A stretch of DNA of 64,000 bases from Paenibacillaceae bacterium (GTDB lineage Bacteria; Bacillota; Bacilli; Paenibacillales; Paenibacillaceae): contig CAAFUF010000002.1 in the NCBI GenBank assembly GCA_900766135.1, positions 1 to 64,000 of the forward strand, in the 5' to 3' direction. Made by a program: the position numbers and the translations under genes. This document shows positions 35,140 through 43,546 of this stretch, piece after piece. Position 1 is the first letter of the stretch. Each line of letters starts with the position of its first letter. The notes beneath the pieces are model-generated. The model saw nothing but the letters and a program-made list of their open reading frames with translations, did no database searches and was not told the DNA's origin.

Positions 35140-36549
35140 TCAATTTATAGCGGATGCCCCTTTAGGGAAAATATACACCTTCGTCCCCGCTTCCGTGGAC
35201 ACCGTGTCGCGGATAAGCCCCATTTCCCGCAGGAGCAGATCGACGATCTGCAGGCCCAGCCCTGCCCCTCCGGCGGCGGAAACGGCCTGTATTCCGGGGC
35301 CGCGGTCGCTGATCACGAGGGCTATAACATCGCCCCGAGGCTCTACCGAAATCCCGGCGTAAAGGCCGGAACCGGCATGGCGTACGAGATTCTGGAACAG
35401 GTTATCCAGCACGCGGCGGAAGCCCTGTGCGTCAATGTTCCAATAGAGCGGCTGCTCGGGCAATTTAACCTCGGCCGAGATCCCGGCCTTCTCCCAAACG
35501 GGATACCAGGCGGCGGCACTCTCCCTTACCAGCCGCAGCACATCAAGCCGCTCCAAGGACATGGCATAGCGCCCGCTGGAGAGCAGGTTATACGATAACA
35601 GATGGTCCATCAGACCGGACAAATCGCTGATTTTGGTTTCCATTAAGGTCAGCGATTGCCGGCCCTGATCACTTAAGGACTCCTGACGGAGCGAATATAA
35701 GTGGCTGCCCAGCACAGTCAACGGCGTACGCAGGTCATGCGATAGATGGCTGATCAGGCTTTTGCGCAGTTCTTCCTCCTCGCTTTCCCGTTGGCGGCTA
35801 TCCTTCAGTTCGAACACCATATGGTTAAAGGCTTGCTCCAACCGGCCGATTTCGTCCGGACGTCCCTCCGGGATGGGAGAAGGCAGCCCGTCGGAGCCGG
35901 GACGGGTCATGCCGGCCTCCAGACGCAGCAGCCGTTTGCGGATATCGCTGAAGAACAGGTAGGACAGCAGTACGAACGCCCCTAGCAAAATCACTAAAAA
36001 TACGCCGTAAAACCGGCTGTCGCTTTGCCGGTCCTCGTCCTGGATCACCATAAATTTACGCGGGAGCTCCAGTACCATGAATCCTTGCTTCGCCCGCTCG
36101 TTCCCGCCAATGAAAGCGACGACCGTAAAAGGGTCGGCGTCCACGCGTTGCTTCATGAAGGCGATGGTATCTTCCAGGGACCACCGCTTCGGCACTGTTT
36201 CCTGTTCCGGAAGCTGCAGACGGGTTTGGCCGGCCGTGTCGACCCAATACAGCGCGGCGTCGGGATACCGCTTTTTCAGCTCTTTGAGTTTCCCGTCGAC
36301 GGCTTCGGGAGAAGCCCCTTTTAGCCCGGCGGCAGCCCGGTGCCAAGTGGTCTCGATGTCCATCCCCGTGCCGTAGGGGCGTTTGGTTTGTTGCCATAAA
36401 TGTTCCGGGTTCATCAGCAGATTGACGCCCCAAGACGCGAAAAAGCTAATCGGAATGAGGACGGGGATAAAGACGAAGGCGATCACCAGGATCAATACGT
36501 ATCTTGTCAGCAGCGATTTGCGGAACCTGCGAACCGGACGGAATCTCAT
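35140..36549 (-). CDS. Sensor histidine kinase
   Basis: 469 residues. Two membrane spans (~20-45 and ~180-205) enclose a ~135-residue external sensor. HAMP-like segment follows, then HisKA with 'LISHLSHDLRTPLTVLGSHL' (phospho-His) and HATPase with 'LDNLFQNLVRHAG', 'VISDRGPGI' and 'GGAGLGLQIVDLL'. Start at 36549 overlaps the regulator stop by four bases. Pairs with the OmpR-type regulator and probably controls the neighbouring LanFEG genes. Confidence 0.92.
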   Translation of the reverse strand: MRFRPVRRFRKSLLTRYVLILVIAFVFIPVLIPISFFASWGVNLLMNPEHLWQQTKRPYGTGMDIETTWHRAAAGLKGASPEAVDGKLKELKKRYPDAALYWVDTAGQTRLQLPEQETVPKRWSLEDTIAFMKQRVDADPFTVVAFIGGNERAKQGFMVLELPRKFMVIQDEDRQSDSRFYGVFLVILLGAFVLLSYLFFSDIRKRLLRLEAGMTRPGSDGLPSPIPEGRPDEIGRLEQAFNHMVFELKDSRQRESEEEELRKSLISHLSHDLRTPLTVLGSHLYSLRQESLSDQGRQSLTLMETKISDLSGLMDHLLSYNLLSSGRYAMSLERLDVLRLVRESAAAWYPVWEKAGISAEVKLPEQPLYWNIDAQGFRRVLDNLFQNLVRHAGSGLYAGISVEPRGDVIALVISDRGPGIQAVSAAGGAGLGLQIVDLLLREMGLIRDTVSTEAGTKVYIFPKGASAIN

Positions 36550-37226
36550 GCTCTCACCCGATAACCGATGCCGCGGATCGTCTCGATGACTTCGGGATTC
36601 GCGGGATCGCGTTCCAGCTTTTCGCGCAGGTGGCGGATATGGACCATCAGGGTTTTGTCCCCGTCCAGGTACGGTTCGTTCCATACCGCTTCGTAGATTT
36701 GCTCTTTGGTCAAGATTTGCCCCAGATGGCGCAGCAGGTAGGCAAAAATATGAAACTGCTTGCCGGTCAACACGATTTCTTCGCCGGTGTCCTGATCGAG
36801 GATTCGGTTTTCTTTTTCATACACAAGCAAATGCTTAAGACGCAACGGCTCCGGGTCGGCGGAACCCCCGCTGCGGCGCAGCAGCACCTCGATCCTTGCC
36901 GCCAGCTCGTCCGGGTGGAACGGCTTCGTCAAATAGTCGTCGGCGAATTTGAGCCCTTGCAGCTTGTCGTCGATCGAGGTTCGGGCCGACAGCATCAATA
37001 CCGGCAGCTCCGGGTACTGCTGTTTTAACCGCCCCCCTATGGTGAAGCCGTCCAGTCCCGGAAGCATGACATCCAGGATCACGAGCCGGCAATCGGCGGC
37101 TTTCTCCACGGCCCGTTCCCCGCTCTTCAACCAAGTGACGGCGTATCCCCGCTCCTGCAGGTTGGAGCTGACCCATTCTCCGATTTCGGGATCGTCTTCA
37201 ATATATAGCAAATTCGTAATAGGCAT
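36546..37226 (-). CDS. OmpR-family response regulator
   Basis: 226 residues. Receiver domain with 'LLYIEDDPEIGEW', phosphoacceptor in 'LVILDVMLPGLDGFTIG' and 'DDYLTKPFHPDEL'. The C-terminal winged helix ends 'HIRHLREKLERDPANPEVIE' and 'TIRGIGYRVRA'. RBS AGGAGGAATGCC precedes the ATG. First gene of the minus-strand two-component operon. Confidence 0.94.
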   Translation of the reverse strand: MPITNLLYIEDDPEIGEWVSSNLQERGYAVTWLKSGERAVEKAADCRLVILDVMLPGLDGFTIGGRLKQQYPELPVLMLSARTSIDDKLQGLKFADDYLTKPFHPDELAARIEVLLRRSGGSADPEPLRLKHLLVYEKENRILDQDTGEEIVLTGKQFHIFAYLLRHLGQILTKEQIYEAVWNEPYLDGDKTLMVHIRHLREKLERDPANPEVIETIRGIGYRVRA

Positions 37227-37305
37227 GTTGGCATTCCTCCTGCTTCTATTTTGGCAAAAGACGGAGAAAAAAGAAACGGGAGGAACCGCAAGTCGCCCAT
37301 AATAT

Positions 37306-37323
37306 TTGTGATTGCAATCACAA
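37306..37323. promoter_or_regulatory. Fnr/CRP-type operator upstream of hemerythrin-PAS gene
   Basis: TTGTGATTGCAATCACAA is an 18-base perfect palindrome containing TGTGA-N6-TCACA, the Fnr consensus of B. subtilis. Its centre lies 25-30 bases before possible -10 hexamers (TATGAT at 37339 or TACCTT at 37344), near the activating position. It suggests induction without oxygen. Confidence 0.7.
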
Positions 37324-37354
37324 GTTCGTAATTTTTCCTATGATACCTTGTTCT

Positions 37355-37369
37355 TGAGAATGGTTATCA
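37355..37369. promoter_or_regulatory. Fur-like box overlapping the likely transcription start
   Basis: TGAGAATGGTTATCA matches 12 of the 14 fixed positions of the Fur 7-1-7 consensus TGATAATNATTATCA. It lies just downstream of the candidate -10, where a bound repressor would block transcription. Confidence 0.5.
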
Positions 37370-37423
37370 ACGTGAGGAGTCGGACAGAACCGTAGGTTGA
37401 TTCATATAAGGAGGGGTAGGGCG

Positions 37424-38689
37424 ATGAGCGAACTGATCAATAACCGGGAATTTGACGCACCGGAACAAGGCCGCCGCCAACAGCTGTTGAAGGAGATCAT
37501 CAAGGAGCTGCATCAAGGGAAAAGTGTGGATGAAGTGAAGGCGCGGTTCGAAGCGGCCGTCGGCGACGTGACGGTCGCGGAAATTTCCGCGATGGAGCAT
37601 GCGTTGATGGAAGAGGAGGGAATCCCGGTCGAGGAGGTTCAGCGGTTGTGCTCGGTGCATACGGCGATTTTCAAGGGCTCGATCGAGGAAATCCACCGCT
37701 CGTCCAAGCCGGAGGAGCAGCCGGGCCACCCGGTTCACACCTTCAAGCTGGAGAATCGCGAGATCGAACGGCTGGTCAACTTCAAGCTGCAGCTGCATCT
37801 CGACAAGTACCGGAAGGAAGCTGGCGAAGAGCAGGTGTTCAAGCTGCTGGAGGACTTAAGCCTGCTCATGGACCTCGACAAGCACTACAGCCGCAAAGAA
37901 AACCTGCTGTTCCCCTATCTGGAGAAGTACGGCATCTACGGCCCGACCAAGGTGATGTGGGGCATAGATGACGGCATCCGCATGATGATCAAGGAGACGA
38001 AGGGCAAGCTGGCGAGCGGCAGTGCGGACCGGGAGACGATCCTTATGGATCTCGAACGGATTGTGAAAGAAGTTAACGAAATGATCTTTAAGGAAGAAAA
38101 TATCTTACTGCCGATGGCCCTCGAAAAGCTAACGGAAGACGAATGGGTGAGCATTGCCAGGGAAAGCGACCAGATCGGCTTCTGCTTGGCCGCACCGGAA
38201 CGCGAATGGATTCCTGAACGTGTGCCGTTGCCGCTCTCGGACGGAGAGGCGGAGAGAGCCGCGCAAGAGGGGACCGGGGTCCCGCAGGGCTTCGTGAAAT
38301 TCGAGACCGGCGTACTCTCGATGGAGCAGCTGGAGGCGGTGATGAATCATCTCCCGGTTGACTTGACGTTCATCGACGAAAATGATGTCGTTCGGTATTT
38401 TTCCCACGGGAAAGAACGGATATTTGCCCGGACGAAGGCGGTCATCGGCCGCACCGTTCAAAATTGCCACCCGCCGCAAAGCGTTCATGTCGTGAACCAG
38501 CTGCTGGAGGATTTCAAGGCGGGGCGGAAGGATGCCGAGGATTTCTGGATTCCGGTAAAGGACAAATTCGTGTACATCCGCTATTTTGCTGTACGCGGCG
38601 AGGATGGCCGTTATTTGGGAACGCTCGAGTTCACGCAGAACATCGCCCCAATCCGTGAATTGGAAGGGCAGAAACGGATTTTGTCCTAG
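37424..38689 (+). CDS. DUF438 protein with hemerythrin-like and PAS domains
   Basis: 421 residues. DUF438 domain at ~10-80, hemerythrin-like four-helix bundle at ~95-240 with His/Glu ligand segments 'LDLDKHYSRKENLLFPYLEK'-like (~155) and 'MIFKEENILLPMALEKL' (~215), and a C-terminal PAS domain (~300-410) with 'DLTFIDENDVVRYFSHGKER'. Soluble. Related proteins are linked to nitric oxide or low-oxygen responses (compare ScdA/YtfE di-iron proteins); that use here is inferred and supported by the Fnr-type operator upstream. The start at 37424 follows AAGGAGGGGTAGG. Confidence 0.88.
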   Translation: MSELINNREFDAPEQGRRQQLLKEIIKELHQGKSVDEVKARFEAAVGDVTVAEISAMEHALMEEEGIPVEEVQRLCSVHTAIFKGSIEEIHRSSKPEEQPGHPVHTFKLENREIERLVNFKLQLHLDKYRKEAGEEQVFKLLEDLSLLMDLDKHYSRKENLLFPYLEKYGIYGPTKVMWGIDDGIRMMIKETKGKLASGSADRETILMDLERIVKEVNEMIFKEENILLPMALEKLTEDEWVSIARESDQIGFCLAAPEREWIPERVPLPLSDGEAERAAQEGTGVPQGFVKFETGVLSMEQLEAVMNHLPVDLTFIDENDVVRYFSHGKERIFARTKAVIGRTVQNCHPPQSVHVVNQLLEDFKAGRKDAEDFWIPVKDKFVYIRYFAVRGEDGRYLGTLEFTQNIAPIRELEGQKRILS

Positions 38690-38732
38690 GAATTCGGTCA
38701 ATACCAGGGCTGTCTACGCTTCATCCGCTTGT

Positions 38733-38765
38733 ACCGGCGTTCGCATCGCGAATGCCGGTTTTTTT
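38733..38765 (+). terminator. Terminator after hemerythrin-PAS gene
   Basis: ACCGGCGTTCGC and GCGAATGCCGGT form a 12-bp stem with one G-U pair, three-base loop and a T-run of seven. No gene is supported in the rest of 38690-39056 other than the glucokinase promoter. Confidence 0.93.
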
Positions 38766-38893
38766 ATGGGTGACATGTGGTGGCGGGCGTAAAGGGAAAT
38801 CGTGGAATATCGGGTCTGTAAACCCTGTCTGTGATCTTCATCATTTACGTAAAATCCCTTATCGCTATTGGGATTGCCGTTTCTTCCCTTCTC

Positions 38894-38922
38894 TTGACCG
38901 AACCGAAGGGTTCGCTTATAGT
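38894..38922 (+). promoter_or_regulatory. Probable sigma-A promoter of glucokinase gene
   Basis: TTGACC and TATAGT, each five of six, with a 17-base spacer. The spacer itself contains GAACC-GAAG-GGTTC, an inverted repeat that could be an operator. Implies a ~130-base untranslated leader. Confidence 0.65.
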
Positions 38923-39056
38923 TGGTACGTAGGAGAAAACTACTTGCGAAGGCGTTTTCAGTCATGGCGCGGGCAGCGCGGTGATGGATCGAGAATGGCC
39001 TTTTTGCACGTATGGACACGTAAATCTATTATTTAAGAAAAAGGTGGCTTGTGAAC

Positions 39057-40007
39057 ATGTCTGATAAAATCTACATTGGCGTTGACTTGGGCGGTACGGC
39101 AGTCAAAGTCGGCATTTGCAATGAAGAAGGTCAACTTCTTCATACGTATGAAGGCCCGACCGAAGTCGATAAGGGCGCGGATACGATCGTCGCGAACATC
39201 GAGAAGTACGTCCGGCGCGTCGTGGAGGAATCGCCGTTCGCCTGGGAGCAGGTGGCAGGGGTAGGCGCCGGCGTGGCCGGGTTTACGAATGTCCGCGAAG
39301 GGATCATTATTTTGGCGCCGAATGTAGGTTTGAAGGATTTCCCGATTCGCGAGATTTTGGAGAAGCGACTGGGCAAGCCGATCAAAATAGACAACGATGC
39401 GAATGTCGCTGCGCTGGGCGAAGCCTGGGGCGGAGCCGGCAAAGGGATCGAGAATTGCGTTTGCTACACGCTGGGCACCGGCGTTGGCGGCGGGATCATC
39501 ATTAACGGCAAAATTTATCAAGGGTTCTCCGGAATGGCCGGCGAGCTCGGGCATATGTCCGTAGTCCCTGACCTGGAAGCGATCGGTTGCGGTTGCGGAC
39601 AAATGGGCTGCCTGGAAACCGTCTCCTCGGCGACGGGAATTATCCGTATGGCCAAGGACGCCGTGGCGCGCGGCGACCGGACGTCGCTGGCCCATGTGGA
39701 GAACATCATGGCCAAGGACGTCTTTGACGCGGCTAAAGTCGGCGACGAAGCGGCGATTCGTATCGTGAACCGCGCGGCGTTTTATCTGGGCAAATCGATG
39801 GCGGCCGTGGCGGTCGTTCTGAACCCGGAACTGTTCATCGTCGGCGGCGGCGTATCCAAGGCAGGCGACATTCTGTTTAACGAAGTCCGCAGCGTATTCG
39901 CCAAATTGACGCCGGAACCAGTGCAAAGAGGCATGCAAATCGTGCCGGCTACGCTGGGGAACGATGCGGGGATGGTTGGCGCCGCCGGCCTCTTTTTAAG
40001 ATCTTAA
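39057..40007 (+). CDS. glcK: ROK-family glucokinase
   Basis: 316 residues. ATP-binding 'YIGVDLGGTAVKVGICNEEG', sugar-binding 'IDNDANVAALGEAWGGAGKG', ROK signature with Zn-binding 'ELGHMSVV' and 'GCGCGQMGCLETVSS', and 'ELFIVGGGVSKAGD'. It phosphorylates glucose entering by non-PTS routes. ATG at 39057 lies nine bases after AAAGGTGG; a GTG at 39051 is the alternative. It stands upstream of the rapZ block and would feed sugars imported by the MsmX-dependent systems into glycolysis. Confidence 0.94.
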   Translation: MSDKIYIGVDLGGTAVKVGICNEEGQLLHTYEGPTEVDKGADTIVANIEKYVRRVVEESPFAWEQVAGVGAGVAGFTNVREGIIILAPNVGLKDFPIREILEKRLGKPIKIDNDANVAALGEAWGGAGKGIENCVCYTLGTGVGGGIIINGKIYQGFSGMAGELGHMSVVPDLEAIGCGCGQMGCLETVSSATGIIRMAKDAVARGDRTSLAHVENIMAKDVFDAAKVGDEAAIRIVNRAAFYLGKSMAAVAVVLNPELFIVGGGVSKAGDILFNEVRSVFAKLTPEPVQRGMQIVPATLGNDAGMVGAAGLFLRS

Positions 40008-40017
40008 TTATAAGGTA

Positions 40018-40225
40018 GTTCAAAACGTCGTCTTTCCATCACGAAGGGGTTCAATGAAGTCTAGTCGACGTCGAATCTTGAATTCAGCCGGGGCTAAGCA
40101 GATGCTTCCGAAGCATGTTTCCTGCGGAAACATTTCAGCTGCTCACGTAGCCTCCAGCTACGCTGCGCGGCTCAGTCCCTGGCTTTATCCAACCTTCTTG
40201 ACGCTGGAAACCCGACTTTTTGAAC
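40018..40225. mobile_element. MITE-like 208-bp element with stacked hairpins
   Basis: Ends are 13-base inverted repeats: GTTCAAAACGTCG left and CGACTTTTTGAAC right (12 of 13 match). Inside, AGCCGGGGCTAAGC near 40086 pairs imperfectly with GCTCAGTCCCTGGCT near 40170. Between them stand three hairpins in a row: ATGCTTC/GAAGCAT (40102-40116), GTTTCC/GGAAAC (40117-40131) and CGTAGC/GCTACG (40146-40162). No protein is encoded. A 15-base direct repeat TCTTTCCATCACGAA occurs at 40031 and again at 40240 just outside the right end. Confidence 0.6.
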
Positions 40226-40251
40226 CTTGATGGAAAGTTTCTTTCCATCAC

Positions 40252-40439
40252 GAACGGACACCAGAGGCGCTATTCGTCTGTCGTGGACACATTACGGTTT
40301 CTAACGGACCGAGGAGACCTTATTTCGGGCATATGCAGCTAAATAACCGCCCCCCGAGTCGAATAAGGTCTCTGGGGTCCGTTACGGCGGGAAAAGGACG
40401 GAAAACAGGTCAATAAGGTCATTACGGTCCGTTACGCTC
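40252..40439. repeat. Four-copy inverted repeat array, AACGGACC family
   Basis: Forward copies with AACGGAC at 40253 and 40313 end in CTATTCG/CTTATTTCG; reversed copies with GTCCGTT end at 40383 and 40433. Copies 2 and 3 together form a long inverted repeat (TAACGGACC and GAGACCTTATT with their complements). The last pair is 50 bases apart, the first 60. With the MITE-like element it fills the gap between glcK and rapZ. Confidence 0.75.
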
Positions 40440-40542
40440 AGATGGGCCGGCCAATGGTGTGCTGAAATTCCAACTATTTTGCAAAACAGATGGTGTGTAA
40501 AGTAACATGGGACACGGAGGATTACGCGAGGAGGGAACAACG

Positions 40543-41433
40543 ATGCCGGAGAAGGAAACAGGTTCGGTCGCCAATCTGATCATTATCACGGGCATGTCGG
40601 GGGCAGGTAAATCGCTGGCCGTACGCAGTCTGGAGGATCTCGGATTTTTTTGCGTGGATAATTTGCCTCCGGTGCTGATTCCCAAATTCGCCGAATTGAT
40701 TGAGCAGTCCAAAGGGAAGATCGCCAAGGTCGCGCTCGTCATCGACCTGCGCGGTCGGGAGTTCTTCACGGCGCTGTCGGAATCGCTGGGGTATATCAAG
40801 GAGCATTTCACCATCAAATGCGAAATCCTGTTCCTCGATGCCACCGATTCGATTCTCGTGCAGCGTTATAAGGAAAGCCGCCGGCGTCACCCGCTGGCCC
40901 CGGAAGGGATGCCGCTGGACGGCATCCGGCTGGAGCGCAAAATGCTGGACGAATTGCGGATGTCGGCGACCCAAGTGATCGATACCAGCAATATGAAGCC
41001 GGCGCAGCTTAAAGAGAAGATCATTTCCCGCTTCTCGCATCTGGAGAGCAGCAATTTATCGGTGAATATTACTTCGTTCGGATTTAAATACGGCATCCCG
41101 ATCGACGCCGATCTGGTGTTCGACGTACGCTTTTTGCCGAACCCGCACTACATCGAGCAGCTTCGTCCGCACACGGGACAAGACAGCGATGTATATGAAT
41201 ATGTTATGAAGTGGCCGGAGACCCAAACCTTCCTGGCCAAACTGCTGGATATGCTGCATTTCCTGCTGCCGCAGTACCATAAAGAGGGGAAAAGCCAGGT
41301 GATCATCGGGATCGGCTGCACCGGCGGGAAACACCGTTCGGTCGCGATTGCCGAATACCTGGGCCGAATGCTCGGCGTCAGCGAAACGGAGACGGTCCGC
41401 GTCAGTCATCGCGATGAAGGACGGGACCGCTGA
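40543..41433 (+). CDS. rapZ: RapZ/YvcJ-type nucleotide-binding protein
   Basis: 296 residues. Walker A GMSGAGKS at 17-24, Walker B region 'ILFLDATD', and the C-terminal RapZ domain with 'IGIGCTGGKHRSVAIAEYLG'. In E. coli RapZ controls GlmS through small RNAs; in B. subtilis YvcJ is a GTPase linked to competence. ATG at 40543 after GAGGAGGGAAC. First gene of rapZ-yvcK-whiA-HPr. Confidence 0.95.
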   Translation: MPEKETGSVANLIIITGMSGAGKSLAVRSLEDLGFFCVDNLPPVLIPKFAELIEQSKGKIAKVALVIDLRGREFFTALSESLGYIKEHFTIKCEILFLDATDSILVQRYKESRRRHPLAPEGMPLDGIRLERKMLDELRMSATQVIDTSNMKPAQLKEKIISRFSHLESSNLSVNITSFGFKYGIPIDADLVFDVRFLPNPHYIEQLRPHTGQDSDVYEYVMKWPETQTFLAKLLDMLHFLLPQYHKEGKSQVIIGIGCTGGKHRSVAIAEYLGRMLGVSETETVRVSHRDEGRDR

Positions 41434-41512
41434 TCAAGCTCCCTGCAAGTATAGAGGCCATTCAAGAGGAAACTCCGATTTCTTCTTGAACCCTCATTAA
41501 GAGGTGAACCAA

Positions 41513-42502
41513 GTGATACATCGGGCTAAGGAGACTAGAGTTCCGCGGATCGTTGTGATGGGCGGGGGCACCGGGTTGTCCGTCATGCTTCGCGGGTTGA
41601 AAGAGAAACCGCTCGATATCACGGCTATCGTAACCGTAGCCGACGATGGGGGCAGCTCCGGGATTTTGCGCAATGAATTGCAAATGCCGCCACCCGGCGA
41701 TATAAGGAACGTATTAACCGCGCTGGCCGACGTCGAGCCGTTGCTGTCGGATATGTTGAACTACCGGTTTGCATCGGGTTCGGGGCTGGCCGGACATAGC
41801 TTGGGGAATTTGATTTTGGCGGCGATTACGGACATTTCCGGCGATTTTGTGACGGCCGTGCGCGAGCTCAGCCGCGTCTTTGCCGTTCGCGGACGCGTGT
41901 TGCCCGCTGCCGGTCAAGCGGTGGTGCTGCATGCGGAGATGGAAGACGGCACGATTGTGACCGGGGAATCCAAGATTCCCGAAGTACGGGGCAAGATCAA
42001 GCGGATTTTTCTTGAACCGGAGGAAGTTGAACCGTTGCCGGAGGCCGTGGAGGCGATCCGGGAGGCCGATGCGATTCTGATCGGACCGGGCAGCTTGTAC
42101 ACCAGCATCATTCCGAATCTGCTCGTGCCGAAATTGGCCGAGGCCGTATTGGAAAACACCTCCGCGATCAAAATATTCATATGCAACGTCATGACCCAAC
42201 CGGGCGAAACGGATGACTATACGGTCAGCGACCACTTGCAGGCGGTGTATAACCATGTCGGCAAGCATCTGTTCGACTACGTCATCGTGAACGACGGCGA
42301 AATTCCGCCGCAGGTTCAGGATTTTTACGCGGAGAAAGGCGCCAAGCCCGTCCAGGTGGACTGGGATAACGTGACCGGTCAAGGGTACAAGGTCATCGCC
42401 GATACGCTGGTGTTGTTCCGCAGATACTTGCGGCATGACGCCGATAAATTAAGCCATCATATCTATCAACTGGTTGATAACTGGATTTTACGAAAGAGGT
42501 GA
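41513..42502 (+). CDS. yvcK: YvcK/MgfK-type UDP-sugar binding protein
   Basis: 329 residues, CofD-like fold: 'PRIVVMGGGTGLSVMLRGLK', 'VTVADDGGSSGILR', 'MPPPGDIRNVL' and 'GPGSLYTSIIPNLLV'. Needed in B. subtilis for growth on gluconeogenic carbon and for placing PBP1. Start GTG at 41513 follows AGAGGTGA; an earlier in-frame GTG at 41504 overlaps that RBS. Confidence 0.94.
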   Translation: MIHRAKETRVPRIVVMGGGTGLSVMLRGLKEKPLDITAIVTVADDGGSSGILRNELQMPPPGDIRNVLTALADVEPLLSDMLNYRFASGSGLAGHSLGNLILAAITDISGDFVTAVRELSRVFAVRGRVLPAAGQAVVLHAEMEDGTIVTGESKIPEVRGKIKRIFLEPEEVEPLPEAVEAIREADAILIGPGSLYTSIIPNLLVPKLAEAVLENTSAIKIFICNVMTQPGETDDYTVSDHLQAVYNHVGKHLFDYVIVNDGEIPPQVQDFYAEKGAKPVQVDWDNVTGQGYKVIADTLVLFRRYLRHDADKLSHHIYQLVDNWILRKR

Positions 42503-42507
42503 GTCCC

Positions 42508-43437
42508 TTGTCCTTTGCGGCGCAAACCAAAAAAGAGCTGACCATGGTCGAAGCCTCGGACTGCTGCGAGCAGGCCGAATTATCCGCATTGATCCGGATG
42601 AACGGATCGGTGCAGGTTTCGAACAAAAAGATCATTTTGGATATCTCCACCGAAAACGCCGCGATCGCAAGGCGGATCTATTCTTTGCTGAAGAAGCATT
42701 TCCAAATTCACACGGAGCTGCTGGTCCGCAAAAAGATGCGCCTCAAGAAAAACAACGTCTACATCGTTCGCATTCCGGCCCGGGTCGAGGAGATCCTGAA
42801 GGAGCTGAAAATCGTCTCCGAAGGGTTTATTTTTAACTCGGGGATTAATCCGGAGCTCACCCGGAAAAACTGTTGTAAACGGGCTTATCTGCGCGGGGCG
42901 TTCATGGCCGGCGGTTCGGTCAATAATCCGGAGGGTTCGTCTTACCACCTGGAGATCGCCTCGATGTACGAGGAGCACTGCAAGGCGCTGGTCGATTTGG
43001 CGAATGAGTTTCATCTGAACGCACGTTGCATCGAGCGGAAAAAAGGGTTTATTTTCTATATCAAGGAAGGCGAAAAGATCATCGAGCTCCTCAGCATCAT
43101 CGGCGCGCATCAGGCGTTGTTCAAGTTCGAGGACGTGCGAATCATGCGAGACATGCGCAATTCCGTGAATCGCATCGTGAACTGCGAGACGGCCAACTTG
43201 AACAAAACGATCGGGGCCGCCGTCCGGCAGATCGACAACATCAAGCTGCTGCAAAAGGAAGTGGGTCTGGAGAACTTGCCGGAGAAGCTGCGGGAGGTTG
43301 CCGAGGTCCGCTTGGCTCACCCCGATATGAACCTTAAGGAAGTGGGCGAGCTGTTGAAAGGAACGGTCAGCAAATCCGGGGTGAACCACCGGCTGCGCAA
43401 GATCGACGAGCTCGCCGAAAAAATTCGCGGGAGCTAA
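42508..43437 (+). CDS. whiA: WhiA DNA-binding protein
   Basis: 309 residues. Degenerate LAGLIDADG homing-endonuclease domain ('AELSALIRMNGSVQVSNKKI', 'KRAYLRGAFMAGGSVNNPEG') followed by a C-terminal helix-turn-helix ('HPDMNLKEVGELLKGTVSKS'). In B. subtilis it affects cell division and chromosome segregation. Start TTG at 42508 gives MSFAAQTKKEL, matching family N-termini; the RBS AGAGGTGA overlaps the yvcK stop. Confidence 0.95.
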   Translation: MSFAAQTKKELTMVEASDCCEQAELSALIRMNGSVQVSNKKIILDISTENAAIARRIYSLLKKHFQIHTELLVRKKMRLKKNNVYIVRIPARVEEILKELKIVSEGFIFNSGINPELTRKNCCKRAYLRGAFMAGGSVNNPEGSSYHLEIASMYEEHCKALVDLANEFHLNARCIERKKGFIFYIKEGEKIIELLSIIGAHQALFKFEDVRIMRDMRNSVNRIVNCETANLNKTIGAAVRQIDNIKLLQKEVGLENLPEKLREVAEVRLAHPDMNLKEVGELLKGTVSKSGVNHRLRKIDELAEKIRGS

Positions 43438-43472
43438 ACTGGTTTTGCTGCTAGTGTCTTTCGCACTCCGTA

Positions 43473-43481
43473 TGCTATAAT
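43473..43481 (+). promoter_or_regulatory. Extended -10 promoter of HPr-family gene
   Basis: TGCTATAAT combines a perfect -10 with the TGn extension. No good -35 is present, as is common for extended -10 promoters. It lies ~65 bases before the start codon. Confidence 0.6.
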
Positions 43482-43546
43482 GATAGAAATTATAATGTCT
43501 ACGAATGTGACGAAATGGATTGAATTCGTATAGGGGGTAAGTTTTC

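Noticed and set aside
38752..39036. 94-codon frame between the hemerythrin-PAS gene and glcK
   Set aside because: It begins inside a terminator hairpin, has no RBS, and covers the glcK promoter.
42343..42519. Riboswitch in the yvcK-whiA junction
   Set aside because: The genes are almost contiguous and no structured leader fits.
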